Shown here in pieces: positions 50,871-58,328 of a stretch of DNA of 64,000 nucleotides. Origin of the DNA: Lachnospiraceae bacterium NK4A144 (GTDB lineage: Bacteria; Bacillota; Clostridia; Lachnospirales; Lachnospiraceae); NCBI GenBank assembly GCA_000424365.1, contig KE384176.1, positions 1 to 64,000 of the forward strand. Direction: 5' to 3'. Each line of letters opens with the position of its first letter. Positions within the stretch are counted from its first letter, which is position 1. The notes beneath the pieces are model-generated. The model was not told the origin of the DNA. It searched no databases and worked only from the letters and a program-made list of their open reading frames with translations. Position numbers and translations under genes: made by a program.

Positions 50871-51088
50871 CAGTACTTACCCCCATTATTTCTACATATC
50901 ATCATCAAATCCTCAACAGCATCGTCTAAGCTAAGTGTATGTTCAATATCATAGTGTTCCTTGATAAACTCAATCCCTTTATGCTCATACAGATAGTTAA
51001 ATGCTTCTTTTGAGGCAATGTGAAACCTGTTTGCAAATTCATTTACACAAACAACAGTGTAATTTATTTTCTTTTTTAATTCGCTCAT
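50870..51088 (-). CDS. DUF3791 protein
   Basis: 72 residues, after TTAGGAGA. KKINYTVVCVNEFANRFHIASKEAF and FIKEHYDIEHTLSLDD are the common DUF3791 pattern. It is the first of three overlapping genes, with ATGA coupling to DUF3990. Likely the antitoxin or immunity partner. Confidence 0.82.
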   Translation of the reverse strand: MSELKKKINYTVVCVNEFANRFHIASKEAFNYLYEHKGIEFIKEHYDIEHTLSLDDAVEDLMMICRNNGGKY

Positions 51089-51432
51089 AGCGGTCTCCTA
51101 ACCCAATAAAAAACTTAGCACTAACCACATATCTTTTCTAAATCGTATAATTCAAATCCGCCATTCATAGGGTTCTTTACAACAAGTATACTTTTCAACG
51201 ATATCTTTTTTCAACTTTTTATCAGTACCGATTTCCAATATTCCATTCTCCCCTTCCCTTACTTATAGTCTTCGGCACTTACAACGCTTTTCCACTGGAA
51301 ACTTTTATTATTTGTCCCGTGATCAAAACAACTCTGTCTTTAAGACCGTAATCAACCATTGCGATCACCTCGTGCGTAACAAATTTCTACTCTCTCAATA
51401 AATCTTCCTGTCCTGCCCAAATGGAATGCAGA
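51089..51432. other. Gap made of small gene scraps
   Basis: No gene. 51264-51285 resembles a bit of the SGNH gene (TATAGTCTTCGGCACTTAC). 51391-51410 equals the end of the Cys-rich gene at 10911-10931, and 51411-51438 equals part of the HNH gene end at 48244-48271. The end of the next acetyltransferase follows. Confidence 0.5.
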
Positions 51433-51981
51433 TTATCTCAAATCTAAAGACATATAAACCAGTTCCTGAAATCCGCTTATTCTGGATCTGAACCCCTTCG
51501 GATTCCGACCAAACTCTTTGAACCCAAAGTCCTTATACATAGCTATTGCTCTTTCGTTTTCCGCTACTGCATTGAGTTCCAGTTGGATATATCCTGCATC
51601 TTTGGCGCATTTAATACATGCTTTTGTAAGAGCCTTGCCCAATCCGAGTCCCCAGTATTCTTCCAAAATGCTGATGCCAAAATCAGCCCTGTGCCGCACC
51701 TTGTATTTTGGTCCTACGGCTCCTATTCCTGCCATACCTACGACTTTATCATCCACTATAGCAACGATCTCTATTTCATTATCACTCTTTGCTTTTTCTT
51801 CCAAAAACTTTGCCTCCTGCTCCGGATCAAAGCTGTTTTCATCAGGATATGACAGCAGGTAATCTGTCTCTGCATGAGTCAGATTAAAAAGCTCGTAAAC
51901 AGTGCTTCCATCCGATGCATCACCATTTCTGAGCAATGCTTCCTTCCCATTTTTCAAAACGATTTTTTGACTGTATTGCAT
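51433..51981 (-). CDS. GNAT family N-acetyltransferase
   Basis: 182 residues; GGGAGAAA precedes ATG 51981. DFGISILEEYWGLGLGKALTKACI is motif A and IQLELNAVAENERAIAMYKDFGF the classic RimI-like second half. The N-terminal part LKNGKEALLRNGDASDG is the usual Firmicutes beginning. Intact, single gene. Upstream lies a 65-base block shared with 55922-55985. Confidence 0.88.
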   Translation of the reverse strand: MQYSQKIVLKNGKEALLRNGDASDGSTVYELFNLTHAETDYLLSYPDENSFDPEQEAKFLEEKAKSDNEIEIVAIVDDKVVGMAGIGAVGPKYKVRHRADFGISILEEYWGLGLGKALTKACIKCAKDAGYIQLELNAVAENERAIAMYKDFGFKEFGRNPKGFRSRISGFQELVYMSLDLR

Positions 51982-52004
51982 ATATTGTTTCTCCCTAAAC
52001 CGCG

Positions 52005-52070
52005 ATTTTTCACTTCATATCGTATTTTAATACATGAGCCATTTGCAAAGCACATTTTTTTGCACAAAAT
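52005..52070. repeat. 65-bp shared upstream block, copy 1
   Basis: From TTTTTCACTTCATATCG through TATTTTAATAC and GAGCCAT to GCACATTTTTTTGC it matches 55922-55985 with a few changes. Both copies lie upstream of a minus-strand gene (here the acetyltransferase at 51981), so they may carry a common promoter or be small mobile pieces. 52071-52229 shows no gene. Confidence 0.65.
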
Positions 52071-52229
52071 ATTTTTCAATGACCTAAAATAAAGAATCAT
52101 TTCCTTTCTCGTTCATGCAAAAACGGAATTGTGATCATTGATATCACAATTCCGTCTGTCTTTTGTCAGTGCCATTTATCTTTGCATCAGATTGTAAGGT
52201 CTAATATCGGACATATCAGCAATCTTCAG

Positions 52230-52697
52230 CTATTTATTCTTCTCCATACGTATCAGATGCTCTTCGTCAGGTTCTGATATACCATTTTTGAATTTATATC
52301 CCATCTTAAGATAAAATGGTACTCCCGTGATCGACGCGGGTATTTCTATTCTATTTGCTCGAAGTCCATATTCATCATTTTCCAAAGTTTCAACTATCCT
52401 GCGCCCAATACCTTTTCCTTGATAATCAGGCAAAACAAATATATTAAAAAAACAACTCTCGTCTTCTTTTTCCCAATAATGACCTATTGCACCACATCCA
52501 ATTATCTCGTCTTCATCAAAAACAACATAGAAATGCGTCCAACTCGCACGTTCAAGGATAAACTCAGGTGTCTCAGTTTCAATTAATGCATCCATAAGTT
52601 CCTTCGAATAGTCCTTGATATTTGAAATACTTATCGTTTTCCCTATCATATTCGATACTTGTTTCTCATCCCCAGCCTCTATTCTTCGGATCTGCAT
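52230..52697 (-). CDS. GNAT family N-acetyltransferase
   Basis: Start ATG 52697, preceded by GGGGAG; an ATG at 52721 with AGGTGAG is also possible. About 155 residues: FVLPDYQGKGIGRRIVETL is motif A, and ASITGVPFYLKMGYKFKNG the end. Acts on an unknown amine. Its 3' end is the uninterrupted version of the sequence hit by the MITE at 17082, and its 5' end is echoed at 16510-16545. Confidence 0.88.
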   Translation of the reverse strand: MQIRRIEAGDEKQVSNMIGKTISISNIKDYSKELMDALIETETPEFILERASWTHFYVVFDEDEIIGCGAIGHYWEKEDESCFFNIFVLPDYQGKGIGRRIVETLENDEYGLRANRIEIPASITGVPFYLKMGYKFKNGISEPDEEHLIRMEKNK

Positions 52698-52862
52698 TTT
52701 TCCATTCTCCCCTTTTTTCATAATTTCTCACCTAAAACAATTTTCTGGTTTAGGCGAGAGATTTTTAATATCTAAAGTACAAAAATACGCCAAAAATGTC
52801 CAAAGTAACACTTAGGTGCGAAATCTCACAACGCTTACAGATCTACCACATACCCATCGGCC

Positions 52863-53504
52863 TTAAAAACACTTCCATGCTGCTTTTGAAAGTTGGTGAT
52901 AGAGATTTCTTCCCTTGCCATATTTCGCCACATATTGAACAACATCCTGCTTTTTCCTTATTGTTTCAAGCAGTGATGAATCCAACTTACTCAAAAGTTC
53001 CTGCATAGAAATCTGACCGTCTCTTCTGATCTCTTTTAATTTCTTGGTATCCTCTAATTTTCTTGCTGCTTCACTTTTCGAATATCCTTGTCCAAACGGT
53101 TCTGAAAAAAGAGCTTCGATTGTTCTATCTAAATTTTCTTTACCTGTCCAAGTATAATCTTCTCCCAGTGGCAGCGATATTGCATTTCCGTTATTAATTT
53201 GAACAAAAAGATAAGCATCCTTTGGAGTGGGTGCATAACCACAGATAACTCCGGGCATACTATTACACGCAAGCATCATACCCTGTCCAGAGGAACATCC
53301 TGTAACTATGAAATCAACCGCTTCACTCGCAAGCAATATACCAACTAATATTGATATATCAATATAGGAATAGCTATACTTTTCATCCGGTGTGCATCCA
53401 AAATTGATTATCTCAGAATCCTTTGGTGCATATTTTTTTACCGCGCTATAGATCAACTGATTTTTATTTGCTTGTGAACTTGCTTGAATAATTCCGATTT
53501 TCAT
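52863..53504 (-). CDS. RpiB/LacA/LacB-type sugar-phosphate isomerase
   Basis: 213 residues; GAGGTC precedes ATG 53504. The start KIGIIQASSQANKNQLIYSAV and VDFIVTGCSSGQGMMLACN are the RpiB family features, with the catalytic Cys-like site in GCSSGQG; GVICGYAPTPKDA follows. The last ~80 residues are an unusual helical extension. It would interconvert aldose and ketose phosphates; the exact sugar is unknown. It follows the DUF523 gene by 20 bases. Confidence 0.85.
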   Translation of the reverse strand: MKIGIIQASSQANKNQLIYSAVKKYAPKDSEIINFGCTPDEKYSYSYIDISILVGILLASEAVDFIVTGCSSGQGMMLACNSMPGVICGYAPTPKDAYLFVQINNGNAISLPLGEDYTWTGKENLDRTIEALFSEPFGQGYSKSEAARKLEDTKKLKEIRRDGQISMQELLSKLDSSLLETIRKKQDVVQYVAKYGKGRNLYHQLSKAAWKCF

Positions 53505-53524
53505 AAGACCTCTATAAATGTCGC

Positions 53525-53941
53525 CTACAGATCTGCCACATCCATTGTTTTTATATTATTTATTCGCAATAACTCTGCAAATACGCCCCGCCCTTGAATT
53601 GTTTTTCCGGAAAACGTTCCGTCATAAATGCTATTCACACCGCATGATGGGCTTCTTGACTGCAATATCACTAGATCAACTTGGTTCTCCAATACCATTT
53701 TTAACGCGATTTCTGCTCCTCGGCGAAACTCTACATCGACCGATGATCCGTCCTTATGACTTACTACTCCATCTACGATTTCCGCTGATTCTCTTGGTAT
53801 CGGTAAACCGCCCAATACTTCAGGACAGACAGCGAGGACTTCATGCCCGCTAATGAAATCCATCACTTTCTCGCTATAATTATTGCCACCATTATATTTA
53901 CAATTTTCACCTAACAAACAAGCACTAACCGCAATTTTCAT
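53525..53941 (-). CDS. DUF523 family protein
   Basis: 138 residues; AGAGGATGA precedes ATG 53941. KIAVSACLLGENCKYNG, AVCPEVLGGLPIPR and LQSRSPSCGV are the conserved Cys-containing motifs of DUF523; four Cys may bind a metal. Function unknown. Likely one unit with the isomerase gene. Two further copies of its tail are found at 49897 and, very short, at 52834-52853. Confidence 0.9.
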   Translation of the reverse strand: MKIAVSACLLGENCKYNGGNNYSEKVMDFISGHEVLAVCPEVLGGLPIPRESAEIVDGVVSHKDGSSVDVEFRRGAEIALKMVLENQVDLVILQSRSPSCGVNSIYDGTFSGKTIQGRGVFAELLRINNIKTMDVADL

Positions 53942-53971
53942 TCTTCATCCTCTAAAGCCGGAGTTATTCAA

Positions 53972-54453
53972 TTATAAATTATGCACCTCTATCTCAAGTT
54001 TTTTCAAAAATTCAATTATTTGCTCAAATTCCGGATACACACCATAAATCATATTTTTCATCGCAACGTAATCTTTTTTTACATCATCCATAATATGCTC
54101 CGCCGGAACCAAAGAAATATCCTTTAATGTTGCAGTCTCGTAATGTGCACTCTTTGCATAATAAAATTTCTGCTTAAATACAACATCTTTTTCCAGTAAC
54201 TCTTTACGCGCAAACGCCTTCTCCTTGATTTGACTATTGGCCATAAAATAAACATCATACAAATGTCTCGCATATCTTGATGGTAATCTTTTGCCCTTAG
54301 GGAAATTTGCCATTTTATGCAATATCGTTAGTTTCTCCCAAAACAAACCCAGAAGTCTTTTTCTATAATATCCGATCTAAGACCCATAGATAAAGAAACC
54401 GCTTGAAACACTTCTCTCTTTTCTTCCGCTGACAAATTCAGAAATCTATTCAT
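53972..54453 (-). pseudogene. AbiEii-type toxin with deleted catalytic domain
   Basis: From ATG 54453: MNRFLNLSAEEKREVFQAV and IIEKDFWVCF, the usual AbiEii start, then a stop at once. A second frame gives FWEKLTILHKMANFPKGK, PSRYARHLYDVYFMANS and the normal C-terminus to 53972. The nucleotidyltransferase core in between, with the GGTSLSK-type motif, is missing (about 100 residues). It cannot transfer nucleotides, so the toxin is inactive. Confidence 0.88.
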
Positions 54454-54455
54454 CT

Positions 54456-55058
54456 TCAAGCACACACCTTTCTTACTATCTCAAATATCCATGCTGCAGA
54501 ATCAGCAGCCTCTTTTAATAAAATGCTCTTTTCTTCTCCATTTAATCTATTTCTCAAGATTGCTATTGTATTCTCATCAACATGGTCTTTACCAAGTGTT
54601 TTTATAGCTTCTATTACCATAATAGAAATGCGTGACATAAACGATATTTCGCGATTCGTTTTGTGTTTGAACGAAAGCGTAATATTCTCCCAGGTAAAAT
54701 TTCTATATGGTCCATCACTAACATACGACCATACTACCGGCACCTGCGTAGATAATCCAAGTTTATTCAAAGCAACATCTCCACAAGGTGAAATAGTCCA
54801 GTGATACTTCTTGGCAAGAGCATTTGCCACTCTTTCCGGATCTGTCGGTATGAACTCATCTAAAATCTTACTATACTTAGGCTTTTCATATATACCATCC
54901 ATAACACGTCTTATTGCACCTTCTTCTACTTGACGTCCCAAACATTTTCGTATGGTAGCTAACGATGCAATATCTATGAAATCCGTTGTAAAAAAGATAT
55001 CTCCATCCTCATACAAATCTATCCTGTTTTTGATTTCATCATATATTCTTCCTGCCAT
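54456..55058 (-). CDS. DUF6088 / AbiEi-type antitoxin
   Basis: 200 residues; AAGGAGG precedes ATG 55058. A winged-helix-like N-terminus (FIDIASLATIRKCLGRQVEE and IRRVMDGIYEKPKY) leads to a C-terminal domain with PCGDVALNKLGLSTQVP. It is the type IV antitoxin that represses the AbiE operon and counters the AbiEii nucleotidyltransferase. Two bases separate it from the toxin start. It is complete although its toxin is deleted. A perfect operator lies upstream. Confidence 0.88.
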   Translation of the reverse strand: MAGRIYDEIKNRIDLYEDGDIFFTTDFIDIASLATIRKCLGRQVEEGAIRRVMDGIYEKPKYSKILDEFIPTDPERVANALAKKYHWTISPCGDVALNKLGLSTQVPVVWSYVSDGPYRNFTWENITLSFKHKTNREISFMSRISIMVIEAIKTLGKDHVDENTIAILRNRLNGEEKSILLKEAADSAAWIFEIVRKVCA

Positions 55059-55070
55059 AACGGCCTCCTT

Positions 55071-55110
55071 TTGTCACGATTATTATACAACTATCGTGAC
55101 AACAATACAA
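55071..55110 (-). promoter_or_regulatory. AbiE promoter with overlapping operator
   Basis: TTGTCACGAT (55071-55080) and ATCGTGACAA (55093-55102) form a perfect 10-bp inverted repeat. On the minus strand TATAAT (55082-55087) lies exactly between the arms and TTGTAT (55105-55110) is 17 bases upstream. A bound antitoxin would cover the -10 box. AbiEi proteins are known to bind such inverted repeats. Confidence 0.8.
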
Positions 55111-55231
55111 ACCCAATGGCTCCTATTCCATTATCACTATTAAATATCCATCATAAACTGTAAAAAGCAATCAAGAATTCTTCTTCCTGATTGCTTTGAT
55201 TTTTCAATCTGTCTTTGACGGATCATATATT

Positions 55232-55747
55232 CTATTTTTCACAATGCTGTCTGCTGCTTAGATTTTCTTTCTTCAAATCGGAATCCAGATAATCAAACGA
55301 CTCCGGCACGACCCTTATAAGATTCATTGGATGCGGCAGTTTCTTCATAGCTTCCACAGGGATCTTTTTGTGTTCCATGAGTTTCAGATACTCATCACTG
55401 AATGGTTCCACGAGGTCAGCTGTACCTTCTATCTGAAGGCTTTTAAGATTAGAAAAACCATTATATGGCTCATAGATAGCGACTCCGACGTGCTTATTCT
55501 CCTTCAATCCTCTGAACTTCTGTCCTCCTTCTGAGAAAAAATACAGCTTCTCATCTACAAAATTATACTCGATAGGCGTACATCTGACCTGTCCCTCCGA
55601 TGCTGTACCCAGTGTACAGGTATTATGCTCATTCAAAAATTTGTAAATCCTGTCAATAAGCCGCTGCCTATCCATCTGCTTAGAATCAGCATCCTTCTGT
55701 ACCCAATAGTTTGCCGCTGCATCATAATCAAATACAAACTCACCCAT
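55232..55747 (-). CDS. Pyridoxamine 5'-phosphate oxidase-like flavoprotein
   Basis: ATG 55747 has GGAGAGG in front; an in-frame ATG at 55783 does not. About 171 residues. The split-barrel pattern is CTLGTASEGQVRCTPIEYNF and YFFSEGGQKFRGLKENKHVGV, typical of FMN- or F420-binding PPOX proteins, with SFDYLDSDL at the end. Role unknown, likely oxidoreductase or heme/flavin handling. Intact, single gene. Confidence 0.85.
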   Translation of the reverse strand: MGEFVFDYDAAANYWVQKDADSKQMDRQRLIDRIYKFLNEHNTCTLGTASEGQVRCTPIEYNFVDEKLYFFSEGGQKFRGLKENKHVGVAIYEPYNGFSNLKSLQIEGTADLVEPFSDEYLKLMEHKKIPVEAMKKLPHPMNLIRVVPESFDYLDSDLKKENLSSRQHCEK

Positions 55748-55771
55748 AATATCTACCTCTCCTTCACATTT

Positions 55772-55915
55772 GTTACTGTTCACTCGCTTCCAGCTCGCTC
55801 ACGTAACGGATTTTGCCAATTAAATCGCCTCCGGCGATGGGCAAAATCCAATGGCTTTTCATCTTTCTTGGTCGTAAACTCCGCAGCGTAGTGCTCCGTT
55901 TACGTTTGAACTGTT
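55772..55915. mobile_element. MITE-like repeat with internal hairpins
   Basis: 55772-55813 is an exact 42-base inverted match to 20462-20503. It continues with GGATTTTGCC and GGCAAAATCC arms around CGCCTCCGGCG, and CGTAAAC/GTTTACG arms. No open frame. It probably is a second small non-autonomous element, or its remains, beside the PPOX gene. Confidence 0.6.
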
Positions 55916-55921
55916 ACTCAC

Positions 55922-55985
55922 ATTTTTTCACTTCACATCGTATTTTAATACAAGAGCCATATGCAGAGTGCATTTTTTTGCGCAG
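55922..55985. repeat. 65-bp shared upstream block, copy 2
   Basis: Partner of 52005-52070: CACTTCACATCGTATTTTAATACAAG and GTGCATTTTTTTGC. Between it and the long hairpin at 56069 nothing else was found. Confidence 0.65.
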
Positions 55986-56068
55986 AAAGAAAGCTGGGGT
56001 TTTTATCGACCCCAGCTTTCTTTTACTCCTAAATATATTTCGAATACAATAACGTTTTACCTTATATC

Positions 56069-56119
56069 TTATAAGTTAAAAAACTGCCGCAAAATTTGCG
56101 GCAGTTTTTTAACTTATAA
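56069..56119. terminator. Perfect 25-bp stem, bidirectional terminator
   Basis: 56069-56093 pairs without mismatch with 56095-56119 around one central base. The GC part is CTGCCGCAAA/TTTGCGGCAG, bordered by A6 and T6 runs, so it can stop RNA polymerase in both directions. The stop codon of the YunG-like gene lies within the outer arm. Confidence 0.9.
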
Positions 56120-56551
56120 AAGTCCTAGTTTTTCCTGCAGTTTCTTCTTCAAGAATTCATACCGCTGCCGCTTCTCTTCCTTTGCGAAATGCACTTCACG
56201 GAATTGTTCCGGGTTATTTGTATAATCAAGCACTTCATCTCCAAACTGCTCACTGGTCAGATCAAATGCGCAATCACCGATCACGTTGTAGCAATGGTAA
56301 TTTCCACCGGCTCTTTCTATTCCGTAAACTTTTCCTCCAAAAATATCCTGAACGAGAAACGCTGTTATCGAACACTGCCCAAGCGTTTTATTATCTACCG
56401 ACCAGTTTTCTCTCATTCTCGGCGCACATGTTTCTGCACACCATATTTCTGAAAGCATGTCATAAAGATCCCGTGGATCATTTATTCCCTTATATCCATC
56501 TGTCACCGGTGCTACATCCGCGGTCTTCCAACCCCAAAACTTGTAATCCAT
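56114..56551 (-). CDS. YunG-like protein
   Basis: About 145 residues if started at ATG 56551; the GTG at 56575 and ATG at 56560 are alternatives with poor spacing to GAGG. LYDMLSEIWCAETCAPRMRENW and LGQCSITAFLVQDIFGGKVYGI are the YunG signature, with FDLTSEQFG near the end. Cytoplasmic, function unknown. It lies 30 bases after the type VII secretion genes on the same strand and ends in the long terminator, so it may be the last gene of that transcript. Confidence 0.82.
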   Translation of the reverse strand: MDYKFWGWKTADVAPVTDGYKGINDPRDLYDMLSEIWCAETCAPRMRENWSVDNKTLGQCSITAFLVQDIFGGKVYGIERAGGNYHCYNVIGDCAFDLTSEQFGDEVLDYTNNPEQFREVHFAKEEKRQRYEFLKKKLQEKLGLL

Positions 56552-56580
56552 AAAGCTCATAACCTCGTTTTTCACATGTA

Positions 56581-57270
56581 CTATTTCTTAGTTTCTTTAT
56601 CTTTCATTTTATCAGAAATAGTCTTTCCTGTGGCACTTCCTACTATGCCTCCGGCAGCTGCTGCCATTCCGGACACTATTCCTACTCCCGCCATAGCCGC
56701 TGCCGATACACCTGCAGACGCTGCTTCTGTACCTGCACTTACACCTACACCTGCAATATCAGCTGCCACATATGACGCAGCCTCCGGGATCGGTGTCTCT
56801 ATATCAGGAACTGCTGTGCCTGCGGCTCCTCCGCTTACATATATATTCGTGGTCTCCTGATATATATTCGTTCCACCGGAAGAATTGACCGTTGCGTGCG
56901 CCGTTGCTGTCGCCGTCGCTGTAGCTCCGGAAGCCGCACCTGCTGATGCAACTGCCACAGGTCTCTTATAGAAGTCCCTGTTGTGAGCCTTTACTCTATC
57001 AACCTTCTGTACAATTTTTTTCTCAGACGAAGTGTAGCTCTGGACTACATCCACAAGAACCTGCCCTGCAAAATTTAGTACAGTCTTTTCCTCTTCCATC
57101 TGCTTTTTGAACTTGTTTAGATCCGCTCTTACAGACTGCAGTAACTCATCATTTCCAAGCTTAGACACGATCTGATTTATCTGGTTTACGTAGTTATCCA
57201 TATCCTTTGCGATGTTTTTCAGCTGTTCGCCCTGCTCGGAAACTACCTTATACGATACTTTATATGCCAT
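56581..57270 (-). CDS. Ala/Gly-rich type VII-linked protein
   Basis: 229 residues; GGCGGTGAGA precedes ATG 57270. Residues 1-100 are helical like WXG100/LXG proteins (KNIAKDMDNYVNQINQIVSKL). Residues 105-215 are extremely rich in Ala, Gly, Thr and Val, including a glycine-zipper-like hydrophobic stretch (AAAMAGVGIVSGMAAAAGG), and the tail is Lys-rich. No named family. Its place right after five WXG100 genes suggests a secreted substrate or an inserted membrane protein of this system. Confidence 0.65.
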   Translation of the reverse strand: MAYKVSYKVVSEQGEQLKNIAKDMDNYVNQINQIVSKLGNDELLQSVRADLNKFKKQMEEEKTVLNFAGQVLVDVVQSYTSSEKKIVQKVDRVKAHNRDFYKRPVAVASAGAASGATATATATAHATVNSSGGTNIYQETTNIYVSGGAAGTAVPDIETPIPEAASYVAADIAGVGVSAGTEAASAGVSAAAMAGVGIVSGMAAAAGGIVGSATGKTISDKMKDKETKK

Positions 57271-57309
57271 CTTCTCACCGCCTTACCTGCTCCTGACATT
57301 CGTATTCAC

Positions 57310-57336
57310 GGGCAAACTGAGTAATCTCGTTTGCCC
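57310..57336 (-). promoter_or_regulatory. Intergenic mRNA hairpin in the type VII locus
   Basis: GGGCAAAC (57310-57317) pairs with GTTTGCCC (57329-57336) between the WXG100 gene at 57355 and the Ala/Gly-rich gene. There is no T-run, so it is more likely an attenuator or RNA-stability element than a terminator. Confidence 0.45.
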
Positions 57337-57354
57337 ATGAACCGTTTCTCCCTC

Positions 57355-57681
57355 TCACTTAAACAGATTGGTGGGCAGCTTGGGAATATTTTTAACATCA
57401 CTCTCTACGGCCTTTATGCTCTTCTCATATTTATCCGCAGAATCATAGAGCGAGTTCACCATCTTTCCCATAACTTCCAGCGCTTCGCTGCATTCATCCA
57501 TAAGTTTCTGAAAACTGCTCTGATACGTAGACGCAGCCTCGCCTGTCCAGATATTTTTTAATGAGTCTATCTGTCCTTTTGCTCCATAGCAGGATTCTCT
57601 TAAGCCAGTCTGTACTTTATCCAGTGACTCTGCAAGAGATCTGAGCTTTGCAGCATCAACATTGATATTTACTTCTGACAT
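57355..57681 (-). CDS. WXG100 protein 5
   Basis: 108 residues; CGGAGG precedes the ATG. Helix-turn-helix hairpin with the turn NIWTGEAAST near residue 45 (the W-x-G motif) and a C-terminal helix ending LYDSADKYEKSI. WXG100 proteins form dimers and are exported by EssC, or pair with larger substrates. Last in a series of five, 17 bases from its neighbour. Confidence 0.88.
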   Translation of the reverse strand: MSEVNINVDAAKLRSLAESLDKVQTGLRESCYGAKGQIDSLKNIWTGEAASTYQSSFQKLMDECSEALEVMGKMVNSLYDSADKYEKSIKAVESDVKNIPKLPTNLFK

Positions 57682-57698
57682 AATGACCTCCGATCTCC

Positions 57699-58007
57699 TC
57701 AGCCTCTTCTTCCCATCTTCTCTACAATATCCATGGCGCGGTTATCCGCCTGACCATAGGTATTGCAGGATTCTCCCAGTGCCTGAGATGCCGACCGGAT
57801 CGCAGCAGCCATCTTTCGGAAAGAATCATGATTTTTATCATACTGTTTCAAATATGTCGCTGCTGCGTCACCTGACCAGACCCGCTTAACAGAGTTCATG
57901 GTTTCTTCCAGAGTCTTGATATTTTTCTGCATGGAAGCATAGATATTGTCCAGTTCTGACTCCGCAGACCTCATCTTTTGGATATTTACCGTATTCTTTG
58001 CTGCCAT
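57699..58007 (-). CDS. WXG100 protein 4
   Basis: 102 residues; AGAGGGGA precedes the ATG. The turn motif is RVWSGDAAATY near residue 44, flanked by two amphipathic helices. The second helix holds SCNTYGQADNRAMD, near the Y-xxx-D/E secretion signal of type VII substrates. Part of the co-directional series. Confidence 0.88.
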   Translation of the reverse strand: MAAKNTVNIQKMRSAESELDNIYASMQKNIKTLEETMNSVKRVWSGDAAATYLKQYDKNHDSFRKMAAAIRSASQALGESCNTYGQADNRAMDIVEKMGRRG

Positions 58008-58021
58008 TGTTCCCCTCTTTT

Positions 58022-58318
58022 CTATGAGATGGATGAAGCCGATGCCTTTGCTGCCTCATCTGCTTCCTTCATCTTCTTCGCTGCTTTCTTCAGATAATCA
58101 GAAACACCGCGCAGATACTTTGCTTTTGCATCGAGGTCACTTTCCGCTGTATTCAGGAATTTCAGAAATGCCTTTCCGGAATCTCCTGTCCACGCCGCGC
58201 TCAGATTATCACGAACCCCCGCAAGCTTTGATTTCGTTTTCCCGGAAAGATCGGACGCCATATTTTCCAAAGCCTGCGCCTGCTGTATCGTCTTTTGATA
58301 ATCAAATTTAACCGCCAT
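58022..58318 (-). CDS. WXG100 protein 3
   Basis: ATG 58318 follows GTGAGG; an in-frame start at 58348 lies in the previous gene. 98 residues, turn AAWTGDSGKAF near 43. The second helix is Lys/Ala-rich (YLKKAAKKMKEADEAAK), more basic than its siblings. Its frame starts inside the end of protein 2, an 11-base distance. Confidence 0.85.
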   Translation of the reverse strand: MAVKFDYQKTIQQAQALENMASDLSGKTKSKLAGVRDNLSAAWTGDSGKAFLKFLNTAESDLDAKAKYLRGVSDYLKKAAKKMKEADEAAKASASSIS

Positions 58319-58328
58319 ATTCAGTACC

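Noticed and set aside
9000-56000. Chromosomal integron cassette array
   Set aside because: Many small single genes on one strand with duplicated ends look cassette-like, but no attC-type palindromes recur between genes and no tyrosine integrase is present.
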